Assembly: GCA_026120035.1 (NCBI GenBank)
Contig: JALRME010000013.1
Span: 992,001-1,056,000, forward strand
Direction: 5' to 3'
From: Coleophoma eucalyptorum
Taxonomy: Eukaryota; Ascomycota; Leotiomycetes; Helotiales; Dermateaceae
Length of the DNA: 64,000 bases
The position numbers and the translations under genes are program-made. Shown piece after piece: positions 12,025 to 24,129 of this stretch. The notes below the pieces were generated by a model that did not search any database, was not told the DNA's origin, and saw nothing but the letters and a program-made list of their open reading frames with translations. The stretch's first letter is position 1; every line of letters begins with the position of its first letter.

Positions 12025-14437
12025 TTACTTGGCATACTTTTGGCGGTAGAACTTGGCAGCGTTGACCATGTTGGTCAAGGCAGCCTTGGTCTCAGCCCAT
12101 TGACGGGTCTTAAGACCACAGTCAGGATCAATCCAGAGTTGCTCTGGCTTGAGGAATTGCAACATCTCCTCAATGCGGTCCTTGATCTCTTGCTCGCTTG
12201 GGACACGAGGAGAGTGGATGTCATAGACACCTGGACCAATGTGACGTGGGTAAGCCTCGTCAACGAAGACCTTAAGGAGCTTAGCATCAGACTTGCTGTT
12301 CTCAATGGAGAGAACATCGGCATCGAGAGCAGCGATGGCGTGGAAGAAGTCTTGGAACTCGGAGTAGCAGAAGTGAGAGTGGATCTGGGTAGAGTCCTTA
12401 ACTCCAGAGACGGAGAGACGGAAAGACTTGACAGCCCAGTCGAGGTAAGCCTCACGCTCCTTTCCGGAACGGAGAGGAAGACCCTCACGGAGAGCTGGCT
12501 CATCAACTTGGATGACGAAGACACCGGCGGACTCGAGGTCAACAACCTCGTCGCGGAGAGCCAAAGCAAGTTGCTCGGCCTGGACGGATTGGTGAACATC
12601 GTCACGAGGGAAAGACCATCGGAGACAGGTGATTGGTCCAGTCAACATACCCTTCATTGGCTTCTTGGAGATAGAGACAGCGTACTTTGACTCCTTGACA
12701 GTCATTGGTGCTGGGCGAGAGATATCACCGACAACGATAGGTGGTCTGACGCATCGGGATCCGTAAGATTGAACCCAAGCGTGGGTAGTGAAGGCATAAC
12801 CATCAAGACGCTCACCGAAGTATTGCACCATGTCGTTACGCTCTGGCTCACCGTGGACGTAAACATCCAGGTCAAGCTCCTCTTGGATCTTGACAACGTC
12901 TTGAATCTCCTTCTCAATGAACTTCTCGTACTCCTCAGCAGTGATCTCACCCTTGGTGAACTTGTTACGTTGGATACGGATCTCCTTGGTTTGAGGGAAG
13001 GAACCGATGGTGGTGGTTGGGAAGAGAGGAAGACCCAGGGACTTTTGTTGTTGGGCGATACGGGTGGTGAACTCGGATTGACGGTTGTAGTCACTTGGGG
13101 AGATCTTGGATTGACGCTCCTTGACAGCTGGGTCGTTGGTTCGCTTGGAAGAAGCACGAGCTTGGACAGACTTAGCGTTTGCCTCAAGCTCAGCGCGGAC
13201 GGAAGCTGGGCCCTCAGTGACAGCCTTAGCAATGACGGCAACCTCAGTAGCCTTCTCAACGGCGAAAGAGAACCAGTCAGCGATCTCGGGGTCAAGCTTC
13301 TTCTCGCTTGCGAGAGTGTGTGGGGTGTGAAGGAGGGAGCTGGAGGTAGCGACAATGACACGCTCCTTGCCAAGCTTTTGAATGGCGGCCTCAACCTTCT
13401 CGATGGCCTTTTGGAAGTTGGTCTTCCAGATGTTACGTCCATCAACAACACCAGCAGAGAGGATGGTCTTTGGTCCGAGAGCAGCGACAACAGTGTCGAG
13501 TTGCTCTGGGTTGCGGACCAAATCAACGTGGACAGCGTAGATATCAGTTGGAAGGGCCTCAATGTTGTGAACAATGTCACCGAAGTAGGTGGCGAAAACG
13601 AGGCTTGGGATCTTGGATCCTAAGCTGGCGAACTTCTCGTAGGTTGGCTTGAAAGCAGCCTTGGTCTTGGCTGGCAAGTCAAAAACAAGGACTGGCTCAT
13701 CAATTTGGACAGTCTCAGCACCGGCAGCCTTGAGCTTAGCGAGGAGCTCCTCATAGATTGGGAGGAGCTTCTCAAGCAAGTCAATTGGGTCGACAGATTG
13801 TCCACGGTCAGCCTTTCCGAGGTGGAGGAAAGAGATAGGGCCGACCAAGACTGGGCGGGTGACGATACCAGCCTCCTTGGCCTCAAGAAAGTCGGCAACA
13901 GCCTTTGGGTTTGGGTTCAGCTTGAAAGTCTGGTTGTCTTGCAGAGTTGGCTTGACGTAGTGGTAGTTAGAGTCGAACCACTTGACCATCTCCAGAGATG
14001 GAACATCAACACCCTCACGTTGAAGACCACGACCCATAGCAAAGTATTCATCGACAGGGTTGAGTTGGTACTTGGTGTATCGCTCTGGAGCAGCCTGAAA
14101 TAATGACACATATTAATAAGGTTGCGGGGCATTTCAGTGAGGGGTAATACATACACCGAAGTCTTGAATGTGGTGGAGGACTTGATCGTAGAGAGCAAAG
14201 TCGTTGGATGGGATGATGCTGACACCAGCATTCTTCTGGATGTTCCAGTGCTCGAGACGGAGTCTCTTGGCCTCGCTGAGGAGCTCAGCTTGGGAGAGCT
14301 TGCCACCCCACTATGAAAAGAGTCAGCAATTGCAAATGAAGGTGAATTGCAGGTGTACATACGTATGCCTCAGTTGCCTTCTTCAAGTCACGGTTGACTC
14401 CCATGCGAGGGAAACCGAGAATGGAGGATTGAACCAT
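12025..14437 (-). CDS. met6: Cobalamin-independent methionine synthase
   Basis: Reverse-strand exons 14437..14363, 14310..14155 and 14094..12025 give 766 residues, the normal MetE/Met6 length. The start MVQSSILGFPRMGVNRDLKK is the family's N-terminus. The protein transfers a methyl group from 5-methyltetrahydropteroyl-triglutamate to homocysteine in the cytosol, the last step of methionine synthesis. The C-terminal barrel shows the zinc ligands: HSHFC (His and Cys) and DPDCGLKTR (second Cys), with VHGEPERNDMV and IGSFPQT as further family signatures. Introns are 52 and 60 bp with canonical ends. Codon use is strongly biased (GTC/CTC/AAG, few rare codons), and long antisense open frames appear as a by-product; both fit a highly expressed housekeeping gene. 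Essentially certain. Confidence 0.97.
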
Positions 14438-14530
14438 TTTTGCGGATGTGAAAAGTAGGGAGAAGAGAAAGGATTGCGGCTGGACGAGGGGTGAATCTGA
14501 ATGCCGCCTTTATGGATGGGGACTCAGATG

Positions 14531-14537
14531 TTTATAA
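14531..14537 (-). promoter_or_regulatory. TATA-like element of met6
   Basis: On the reverse strand the sequence reads CTTATAAAC about 95 bp before the met6 ATG, a plausible TATA box position. Confidence 0.35.
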
Positions 14538-14769
14538 GTAGAAGAGGTGATGAACAAACACCTCAAAGTAATTGAGAGATGAGAGTGATGAGGATGGAGG
14601 GGGGATGGATGGATGATGGAGAGAGAGTAGTGTTGAGGAGAAGGGAAGTAGAAGTGAGTAGAAGTAGGAGGGGAGAAGCTTAGGGAGCGGTGTAATATTT
14701 TCACGCTTAGGGATGGTGGGGTTCCATTATCGCACCAAAATCTGCAGAGGTTCCAGGGTCCAAGTGCTT

Positions 14770-14777
14770 TCACGTGA
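14770..14777. promoter_or_regulatory. TCACGTGA E-box upstream of met6
   Basis: A perfect 8-bp palindrome TCACGTGA lies about 333 bp upstream of the met6 start. In budding yeast this is the Cbf1/Met4 element of methionine genes. Whether the same factors act here is inference; CACGTG cores also occur elsewhere in this window. Confidence 0.4.
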
Positions 14778-16599
14778 TATGGTGAAATTGCCCACTATGA
14801 GGAGAAGGCACGGGAAGGGTCTTGGATGGCCCGACGATCTCCCACGAACCTCAACCCCTCCTCTCTGGCTGGCTTCTTTTACATCCAATCGACGAATTAG
14901 ATATTGCATTTTTTATTATTATTTTCTTCGCAGGCGTTTCAGATGATTTCCAGTCGGAAAAGATAACAACCACTTCTCTGCTCGAGCTGACGGTCATGGA
15001 TCGCGTGACTTGAACCCGATAGCATCTGATAGTACTATCCCCCATCCATGCTTTTTTACGGGGTTAACTCTCCATATGATAGGCTATCTGACCCGTGGGC
15101 AGGGTTGCCATGGTTGCGACATCGAAGCAAGGAGACACCGTGGACATATTGCGCACTTTGATACGTATCGCTTGTTAAGACGTCGAAGTTTAAACAGATT
15201 CGACAGAAAACAGTTGTACTAACCCAAAATGCCGTGCGATAACCGCTGGATCCTGCCATCCAAATTTTTACATTTGCCTCCGCCACCATATCGAAAGAGC
15301 TGTCAACGTGAAGAAGTATCACTGTGAGCAAGGAGCTCTCCCGATTGGTCAAACTCGTCATGCTAGGTATTATAGCAATGGAGCCAGCCCGTTTCTTGTC
15401 TAGAGGTTTCCTAGTGGCCTGTATGTAAGCGTGAAAGAGGGCGATGCTACTGTCAGTCTCACTTGCTTTGGCCACAAGCTTGCAACTAAGGCAACGTCTA
15501 GCATCATGTCCTCAATGCTAACTAATAACCAGAAGTAATATCCGCCTTAGTTCAACATATCACGTCCACGAAAATGCTATACAGTGGAGCTAGTACTGGC
15601 ATTCAATCTCACTGTGCCGACGAATGTCCGGATTATCGGATCTCCACCATCAACGTTCTAAGCAGCTAATGTGGCACAGGTACTCTTTAAAAGCTTCCTC
15701 TGCCTTCGCTGTGCTTCTTTTTCAATCGTTTGACTCTTCGAAACGTGTCACAGTCTTAAGCTCATTGCCATGGCTACCGGACATTTCCAAGCTGCCATTA
15801 TCTGTCTTGCAACAATTTTCACGTGCCTCAAGCTAGGCGATGCATGAAGACGACCGCCTTGCTGAATACCCCGAACTACCCAATACGCCATGATGACTTG
15901 CAGGAGCGCAGGAGCTTGGTGGAAAGGCAAGTGTCCCCCTCCAGGTTGCAGTGCCCTGAATTCGGCTCGGATCGTTCCATGGCATTTGGTCGCGATCAGT
16001 CGGTGTAGGTCTCCACAATGTATGCCATTCAGCCAGTATAGTACGTAAGGCCTCTAGATCCACCGCACTAAATGCCACCAGAGGAGGCGAGCAGTTCTCT
16101 CAAGCCTAAGGTCAGGAACATAAGTTTTTGAATGAAATCAAAAATAGGCATGGAGATGAGTAACTCTATGAAAGAGCAACCAGTGATTTGACTTTACACA
16201 GAACTGCTATAAACCATGCGTAGTTCTAGAAAAAAGAATATTATGAAAAATTTCGACATATGGAATGCCATTCTCTATAGACCCTGAAGGTATCAAGACT
16301 TGGTAAACTGGGAAGTATCCGAGAAGCGCGCAAGTGATACGAATGGTCGAATAGGCATTTACTCGAAGTTTTATTGGCTAGCTTTGGCAATAGAACATTC
16401 AACTGGTTGACACACTATCTGAAATTTCCAAGCCTTTGTATAAGAGAGTATGCGGAATAAGTGATCACTACAAACCCGAGGCGGACCCTTACAATTTCTC
16501 ACAATATTTTCTAGCCAACAATCAAAAGGCATGAATACTGGGTAGATATGGCAAAAGTCTATTGAGTTTGCTTAATAGAGAAGTACAATGGTACATACG

Positions 16600-17749
16600 C
16601 TACAAAGCTGGCGTGTCGCTGAAAAGCGTACTCATCATAGCTGAGGAACAAGTTAGCAAGAATTTCGGAGCACATATAAAGTTGCAAAGCGATCCACTTA
16701 CAGGCAGGATATCTGTCACCGTGAACCTCAGCAGCATCTATTGCACTTCTAATCTGCTTCTCCTCCTCCGCGCTCAGCTTGACATTTAGGGCACCAAGGT
16801 TCTCTTCCAAGTATTTGATCTTCTTTGTTCCGGGAATTGGAATGATATCATCTCCTTGTGCCAACAACCAGGCCAACGTAAGCTGTCCGGGTGTACAATT
16901 CTTCTTCTTCGCCAACTCGCCAATCTGGTCTACTAGCTTCAGGTTCTTGAAGAAGTTTTCCTCGGAGAATCGTGGACTGTACTTGCGGAAATCCCCTTCC
17001 TCGAAATCAGCGGGTGAACGGTATTGTCCGGTCACAAAACCACGACCCAAGGGAGAATAAGCTATGACTGCAACTCCAAGCTCTCGACAGGTCTTCAAGA
17101 GGGCAATTTTTGGGTCTTCAATATCGGTTGTGAAGGGGGAATATTCAATCTGTACTGCGTCGATGTGGTGGACCGCGCAAGCTCGACGAAGGGTTTCACT
17201 GCTGACCTCACTGAGGCCGATATATCTGATCTTTCCTTCCCTAAATGGATGTCAGATCTGCAAATTGAGAGTGAATTTCAAGACTTACTTCTTCAATTCA
17301 ACCATAGCTTCAATAGTCTTCTCGATGGGTGTCTTGCCATCTGCACGGTGCATATAGTACAGGTCAATTGTATCTATACCCAGCCGGCTCAAACTCTTCG
17401 CGCAAGCCTCCTTTGTATATTCAGGGCTACTATCAGCCCAATACTTCAGCTCGCCATTGCTGTCCACGCTTGTACGATTAGCGAATTTGGTCGCGAAGAA
17501 GATCTCGTCCCTCTTTCCCGTCCGTTTAAACCATTTACCAACTAGGTCCTCGCTATCTTGGTACATATCGGCGCTGTCCCAGAAATTCTGGCCGAGTTCC
17601 AAAGCACGGTCCAATACCTTGAAGCGCTCCTCATCAGACTCTGGCTGCCCATAGAATGCTGATAGGCCCATCAATCCGAAGCCAAGAGCGCATACTTCTG
17701 GGCCTTCTTTACCAAGCTTCCGGGTCGCAAGTTTGGTTGATGGTGCCAT
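16600..17749 (-). CDS. Aldo-keto reductase
   Basis: Exons 17749..17289, 17240..16702 and 16640..16600 encode 346 residues. The start MAPSTKLATRKLGKEGPEV follows the family pattern. The catalytic tetrad is visible: Asp in NFWDSADMY with its Tyr, Lys in FFATKF, and His in YYMHRAD. The NADP-binding end is present as IPIPGTKK followed by YLEEN. The last short exon (MMSTLFSDTPAL) restores the expected C-terminus; reading through its intron would give an unrelated tail. It resembles the YakC/plant auxin-induced AKR group that reduces aldehydes and ketones with NADPH in the cytosol; the substrate is not predictable. It stands alone, with no functional partner adjacent. Confidence 0.92.
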
Positions 17750-18439
17750 GTTTTCTTATAGTGGATTGTAGATGTTGGTGAAGATCGTTGGAAAAATGAA
17801 ATGAAGATGAGAAAGAAGAGAGGGGGGGAAGGAGACACCGCAAGATACTTATACTTTTCTCTGATAAGCAAATCCACATTGGAATATTAGGAAGATTCAG
17901 TGCGCTGCAGATATTCTGCGTCGGTTGTATTATCTCCACGGTGCTGCCCTGTGTTAACTCCACGGAGGTTGTAGGGGCAATTCGCATTCTGTGTGCGGCT
18001 TTAGCAGTCTATTAACGCCAGCCAGTCAACGATGTCAACTCGCAGTATTGTGGGAATTGCTCCTTGTATCGGGTAAGGAAGCTGCGTTCGGAGATACAAC
18101 ATCTCCGATCGGCGAAGAGTTCACACTCTGAAGACTTGGCAATGATGTATTCACTCTGCATTGTTTGTAAAAGAGCAAACCACTTTATTTGGCAATTGAT
18201 CCATTTCACTCTTCTAGTTACTTGAGGATCTGATGCACGTATCAGGTAGTGGTGGCGGTGTCAGCGAGCGCAATCATACAACTGAACAAATCACTCAGGT
18301 CAGGAGGAATGAGAGCAATGATGTAATTTGTTGACGATTGTTCTCTAAGCCAATTAGAGGCTTTGTAAGACATACTGCTATTTCGAACACGTGATGGGAT
18401 ATCAAGTTTCCCAAGTTTTCCAGGTTTCCAGCCTGCTTA
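17750..18439. other. Intergenic between divergent AKR and GH128 genes
   Basis: This is a shared upstream region of two divergently transcribed genes. The AKR side is CT-rich on the reverse strand with a TATAAG-like element near 17845; a CACGTGA box lies near 18389 just before the glucanase gene. No extra gene was seen. Confidence 0.55.
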
Positions 18440-19399
18440 ATGACCAGGTTGTCAAGCGAGTTTTCAATGAAGTCTAGGAGAGCTTCGAATGCCAGACTTG
18501 TGTTCTTTGTCTTTGCAGTTTCTGTAGCGATTCTTTCGATATATCTGTACACAAAATCAAACATGGCAGCACCCTCACTTCCCCCCAGAGCCAACAAACC
18601 CCCGCCCCCACCAGTGCCCCGTTCCACCAAACCAAACATTCACAGAACCTTGCCAGCGATCAAGAAAAAAAGGTGCTTACTATGGGACTGGACCTGTACC
18701 GATGAGAAGAATGGGGTACCGTGGGCCATGGATAATGTAGATTTCCAATACGTCTCCAGCGTGTGTAATTGGAATGCATGGACACCACCTGAGCTGAAAG
18801 ACCGCGCACCCTTCCGACCTATGGTCCGGACTGAGGGACAGCTCGAGGGTTGGGAATGGACCGTGATCTCTGATACCAAGGAACCCATCATCCATTTCTT
18901 CAACGAGCCGGAACGAATCCCGATTGCTGCGGAGAAGGCAGCAAAGATCTGGACTGAGAGGATGGTTCCACTCCAGGCGAAAGGGAAAAAAGTCTCTAGT
19001 CCTGGTTGTGCGAGTGATCCTGGTGGCGAAGCATGGCTAGATGAATTCATGTCCCTCACCTCTGCCCACCCTCCAGATTTCTTGAATCTGCACTACTACG
19101 GACCCGAAGGTGATGCAGCAATTACATATCTGGAGAAGATGCATTCTAAGTACCCCGGACTCCCAGTAATTATCAGTGAGATTGCCTGTATTTCGAGGGA
19201 TGTCGGACAGGTGCATGCGTTCACAAAGCAACTGGTGAATTGGATGGATAGGACGGATTGGATCTTTGAATATGCTTTCTTTGGTTGTATGCCTAAACCC
19301 GCCGATGATTTCGTCAGTCCCCAGGCGCAATTGATGAATGAAGATGGGAACTTTACCGCGTTGATGAGGAAGCTGATGACAGAGCAGCCGATGACTTGA
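18440..19399 (+). CDS. GH128-like (Asl1-type) endo-beta-1,3-glucanase, probably membrane-anchored
   Basis: A single exon encodes 319 residues. After a short basic N-terminus comes one hydrophobic segment (about residues 20-38), then a Pro-rich linker (PPRANKPPPPPVP) and the Asl1/GH128 catalytic domain from about residue 75 to the end. The family's two catalytic glutamates are visible: acid/base in FFNEPE and nucleophile in IISEIAC. HYYG and a C-terminal W-(I)-FEYAFFG strand also fit. Family knowledge: GH128 enzymes cut beta-1,3-glucan, and Asl1 is linked to the cell wall. The N-terminal layout, with no signal cleavage site and K/R before the hydrophobic stretch, suggests a type II anchor with the enzyme outside. 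A start at 18467 is also possible and would keep the anchor. Confidence 0.85.
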   Translation: MTRLSSEFSMKSRRASNARLVFFVFAVSVAILSIYLYTKSNMAAPSLPPRANKPPPPPVPRSTKPNIHRTLPAIKKKRCLLWDWTCTDEKNGVPWAMDNVDFQYVSSVCNWNAWTPPELKDRAPFRPMVRTEGQLEGWEWTVISDTKEPIIHFFNEPERIPIAAEKAAKIWTERMVPLQAKGKKVSSPGCASDPGGEAWLDEFMSLTSAHPPDFLNLHYYGPEGDAAITYLEKMHSKYPGLPVIISEIACISRDVGQVHAFTKQLVNWMDRTDWIFEYAFFGCMPKPADDFVSPQAQLMNEDGNFTALMRKLMTEQPMT

Positions 19400-20856
19400 G
19401 AGGTGTAATTGAGTAGATTAGAAATCTGACTTTGGACGCAGGGAAAGGGCTGAGGTTTTGATGATTGTCCGGGACGCTCTTTTATCAAAGGGTTGCTCCG
19501 ACTTCACAGAAGAACTCTGAATTCTTTGCTTCCTGAAAACCAAACCTAGAAGCAATTGCTTCTTTTGAAGTTGGCTATTTGCTGAGGTTTACCCGTACAC
19601 TGCAAGCATGTAAAATAAAATACCAAAGCTAATAAAGCCCATCGAACTTTCCCTGGGTATGGCATACAATCAAGAATTTATATTAGTCCGACTCTTCTCT
19701 TTTATCAGGAAAGGGGGAAAGCGGCGTGATACAAAATAGATCATCCAATCGAAGTCTTTCTTCACGGTTACGTGGGTAGATTTCAACAATAACCAAAGCA
19801 GATGCAATCACTCAAGTTTCCCGCTGCATACTAAGTCGTTACGTATTGTGCCCCCTACTACACATATACCCCACCACTTCTATCTCCCCAACTCCTTCTA
19901 CCGCCTGTCTATCTTTATCTCCCTAGGTATTTTGTGCCTAACTCATGTCGACAAAATGATGAAATGAGATGTTCTTTAATGAAGCCTAGTTGCCAAGGAT
20001 AGTCTGTTACTAGTGTACTCTTACCGTGGATTGGGTGCTGATGTCTTTATTTTTAGCGACTCTGGGGAGGAAGGGTAAAAAATTTCACACAAGCCTAGAA
20101 ATCCCGAATCTTAGCAGGCGTAATATGCCCACGCCTGCCTTATTGTACGCGGCTGCTTGCGATATTAGAGCTTGCTATATGTGTTACGAATCATAATACG
20201 GGCATACTTATGTTCTAAATTACAACTTCTGAGCTGTGTGGACATGGCCAAAGATACTTGAGATAAAGCTGGTGATAATACGCCGACATGATTATTCTTG
20301 ACGATGACTAAGCGGAGACTATCTTAAGCTGAGGTACATCACCTGAAGACGTTCTCAAACATTGGGAAGATCTCGAGGCTATTTCAGAAGTGAATACAGC
20401 GTCCCAAGTGACCTTTTGTGTCTCATGTCTTTTTTTAGCCGGAATTGTGGATATCGAAGGCGATAAAACGGTAAAGTAATTGAGGAGAATAAACTTTTTA
20501 ATCACCTGACAAAGCACCTAGCCACCATAACGCGGAGAAAACCCCATTTAGTGGCTGTTTCTGGTTTAAGGTACTTGGAGGGACAACTGCCATACTTCCT
20601 TTGTATCTCGTCAGATTGGATTCATAATCAATCCACCTTGAATCACTCTTGTCCCTATCATAGTCGACGATATTGTAAGACCGTAATTGCAAACGCTCGT
20701 TGGAGCCCTCAGATCTATTGCTCTTGGCCCGTAACTCCATCGTATCTACGAGAGCACCCTAGCCTTGCTTATTGTGCTTGGATGCAGGTGAACCGATTCG
20801 ACGCTACATGACCAGTCAGGTGAAAGGGATATATCCCGGTCCACGAGGCAATCACT
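19400..20856. other. Intergenic, glucanase 3' flank and regulator promoter
   Basis: 1.46 kb without recognisable coding sequence; AT-rich with scattered pyrimidine runs. It should contain the promoter of the Zn2Cys6 gene at 20857. Confidence 0.55.
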
Positions 20857-23388
20857 ATGCCTCCCGCTGCTCTTCCTATGTCACCTCTACAGCCTCTGCA
20901 ACCTTCGGCTCAACGACCTCTATTGCCTAAGAAAGAGCCGGATTCCAGTCCGGCAGCTTTATCACAGATATCCGAAGGTGGACCGGCTAAGAGGCGGAAA
21001 TGTATATCGTTGGCTTGCATGCCATGTCGTACGAGGAAATCTAAGGTGAGTTATGATTCCTACTCTATCAACTCCGGTCTCATTGTTGGAGCTTCGGTAG
21101 CACGTATATTATGAAGCGAGCTATGGTTGCTTTTGTCACAAGACCTGTGTGGTCCAGTTTTACCCAAAAGCAGAATTTCTGTGTGTATCTCGACTAACTG
21201 AAATTAGTGCGATGGCAAACAGCCGACTTGCTCTGCTTGTGTGACGGTGTATAATACTGACTGCGTTTATGATATCGATAGTGATCGCCGACGGAAAGGA
21301 GCTTTGAAACGTGATATCAAGCAGCTAATGGAAGATAATGAACGTCGAGATGTTATATTGGATGCTCTCAGAAATGCAGCCGACGCAGATCTCGATGACG
21401 TTGTCCAAATTATTCGCTCTGATAGAACATACGAAGCAATTGCGGAGGCTTTGGAAAATTTAAATCTTAATCTAGCGACGCGGAATCAATCTGAAAGGCC
21501 CACCTTAGAAGGGGAACTGGCTGACTTTGTGGGCAAGCCTTGCACGGATAAAGATGGCCAAACAAGGCTCTACGGCCATACATCCAATCTTGCGATTCTT
21601 GGGAACGATGAAGCGTTTCACTCAAATGCCGTTACCGAAGCTGTGACATGGACAAATGTCACATCGGACGTTGAGTTCATAAAGCATCTTTTCGACCTAT
21701 ATTTTGCCTGGTCTCATCCTTTCTATTTACTGTTTCCACAGGAGACATTCTTTATGGGAATGCGGGATCGACAGACCAAATATTGTTCTCCCCTATTAGT
21801 AAATGCTGTCCTAGCCGTTGGATGTCATTTTTCAGACCGTCCGGAGGCTCGGGCAGACCCAAAGGATCCATCAACAGTTGGCGAACATTTCTTTGCAGAG
21901 GCCAAGCGAATCCTCTGTGAAGAAGTCAGCTCTGATATGGCACATACAACGCTCACAACAGCCCAAGCTCTTGGCGTTATGTCCATTAAGTCTGCTATGG
22001 CTGGTGCAGATAGCCCCGGTTGGAAATACTCTGGTTCCATGATGACCATGTCTATTGAGTTAGGGTTGCAAACTTCTGTCAATACACTACCTACATCAAA
22101 AATAAGTGCAACCGAGATCGAGGCACGCAGAGTCACTTTTTGGGGCTGCCATGTACTACAAACAGCATGGGCCATTTGTATTGGCCGGATTTCCCTACTG
22201 CCTCAGGGAGCGATCACAGTTGATAAGGTTCCATTAAAGCAAAGCCTTGAGATGAAGTCGTGGACGCCTTTCGGATGCCCACAACAAGAGAAGCTTGTTC
22301 AAGCCGGTTATACTTACACAGTCCTTGGTCAGACTGCGATGCTCACAGAGATTGTCAATGAAACGGTACATATGTTTTATGCACCTCAGGGTCGAACCAC
22401 AAGTCGTAAAGTCTTGAATCTTTATGTTCGAATGCAGAAGTGGTACTCAGAGCTTCCAGACGCTCTGGCTGTGCAGCCAGAGGGACATCTGACCACTGCC
22501 CAAGTCTTTGCCTTGCAGTGAGTATTTCAATACCAAGTTAAAAGTCATCCGCTAAGTGTTTGTTTTAGCATATACTACCATAACTGCGTTCTCCACCTCT
22601 TTCGTCCATTTTTGCGGGTAACGTTTGTTCAGGCAGCTAAACCTCCACACCTAGTCTGTATGGAGTCAGCAAGAACGATAACGCAGCTCGTTGCATTATA
22701 CAAACATCATTACGGTCTTCGAAGAGTCCCTCTAATTATAGCACATTGCACAATGACAGCTGCGATTCAGCACTTAGTTAACTTGCCATCAACAAAGTAT
22801 GATGTGGCAAAGCAGGCAGCTTCAGATCTTGCGGAAACAATTTCTGCGATATCTAACATGGCCCAACGTGCTCCAATGTCGAAAAGGTTCTTTGCTATAT
22901 TGATGGGCCTCATTCGGCGCTGGGCCGTAAAAGTACCCGAAAATGTTCAAAAAGCAATGACCGAGGCAGAGTTTGAATCAGCTAACACGGAGATATCAAT
23001 ATCCCCAAGTATGGCCCCGCCACTTATCTTGAGTGGAAGTACCAAAAGTCAAGAGACCTTAAGAAGAATCGATTCAGAACCTGAGCTTGTGGCAAGATCC
23101 GATTCGATCAATGGAAATAGCTCTCGGCCAATACCTGCCAGTCAACCAATGCAATCCGGACCAAATCCCTTCTGGACACCATTCCCCGGATCGTTCGAGG
23201 GGCTTCCCGTTGCTCATCCCGTGCAGGAGACATTCCTGCCTCAACAGCATATGGATATTTCGTACATGTTGGACAGTGGCGTTGACGGTGATTGGGCGCA
23301 GTTGAACCGCGACGGCTTTACTATGGCAAATGCAGGCGTTGGATTAGATCCAAATCTTTGGCAGTGGAATGGAAATTTACAGGCTTGA
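20857..23388 (+). CDS. Zn2Cys6 transcription factor with fungal-specific TF domain
   Basis: Exons 20857..21045, 21208..22517 and 22569..23388 encode 772 residues. The zinc cluster spans the first intron: CMPCRTRKSK | CDGKQPTCSAC then C at +9, giving CX2CX6CX6CX2CX8C at about residues 53-82. A basic linker and short coiled coil (RRRKGALKRDIKQLMEDNERR) follow, as in Gal4-type dimers. The middle homology region (fungal_trans) runs from about residue 180 to 480, with FDLYFAWSHPFYLLFP and the arginine-rich ARRVTFWGCHVLQ element. After the last intron, IYYHNCVLHLFRPFL is the usual end of that domain. The C-terminal 150 residues are Ser/Pro-rich and likely activating. The general arrangement resembles NirA-like and Xln-like regulators, but the target genes cannot be told; no cluster lies beside it. 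Confidence 0.9.
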
Positions 23389-24129
23389 TGCAGATTTAAA
23401 TTCCTTTCTGTTACAATAGATATCTGGGTTACTATGATACTACGGATACACGATCGAATGTTTTGATATCTATGTTTCTTTATAACATCATTGGGCTGGT
23501 ACGGTACATATGGGAAGGTAGATTTTGGGATTATAAGGATAGCAAATAATCAGATAGTTATCAGGGAATAGAAATATACCTGTACATTAAATGCCTGTTC
23601 TTGGAAATCCGTTCCTATTTTCGCATTTCGTGATTTAAAATGTTTAGGAACCATGAGGCAGATGCTAAGTAGATGAAAGGAGAGACTTCGATATGACTTA
23701 GGGTGTTGATTGGAGCGTGTTACAAAACTTTTCAAGGGTTTGTCCAAATTGAAACTGAAAATGAGAAACTCGGCCCAAGCTTCCTTGCTACCAGGAAAAG
23801 CTGGTCCATTTAATCTGACCAGGCGATGAAACTTAGCTGCTATCATAATCTAGCCTGCTAGGTTACGGAAGTCTCTCATTCTCATATTTCGTTGATAAAT
23901 GAGCCCACCATTCTCTTCATTCATACATTTGGTTACCAAGCGAGCATGAACAATATGAATTGAGCTACAATATTTACACTACAACCACCGACTAGGTGCT
24001 GTAGCAAGATCGAACTCTGCTGAAATAGGCCTACCATTACCAAGAATCTCAACCTCAATCTAAGCAGGGCATTCTGCCTTGTAGCTTGCAAACCATTTCT
24101 GGTTATAGTTGCCAAAATAAATCCTCACG
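23389..24129. other. Intergenic between Zn2Cys6 gene and DUF6604 pseudogene
   Basis: AT-rich, with no credible gene on either strand. Confidence 0.55.

Larger units (their letters stand above)
14438..16599. other. met6 promoter and 1.6 kb of non-coding DNA
   Basis: The first 350 bases hold the met6 promoter, with a long CT-rich tract on the transcribed strand at about 14570-14690, usual in strong fungal promoters. From 14900 to 16600 I see no supported gene; a 139-codon reverse frame (15056-15475) has no motif I recognise. Confidence 0.55.

Noticed and set aside
12040..13623. Long antisense open frames opposite met6
   Set aside because: By-products of strong codon bias in a highly expressed gene; they have the low-complexity L/S/V-rich look of antisense frames.
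15056..15475. 139-codon open frame on the reverse strand
   Set aside because: Parts look protein-like, but there is no recognised family and no plausible extension by splicing.
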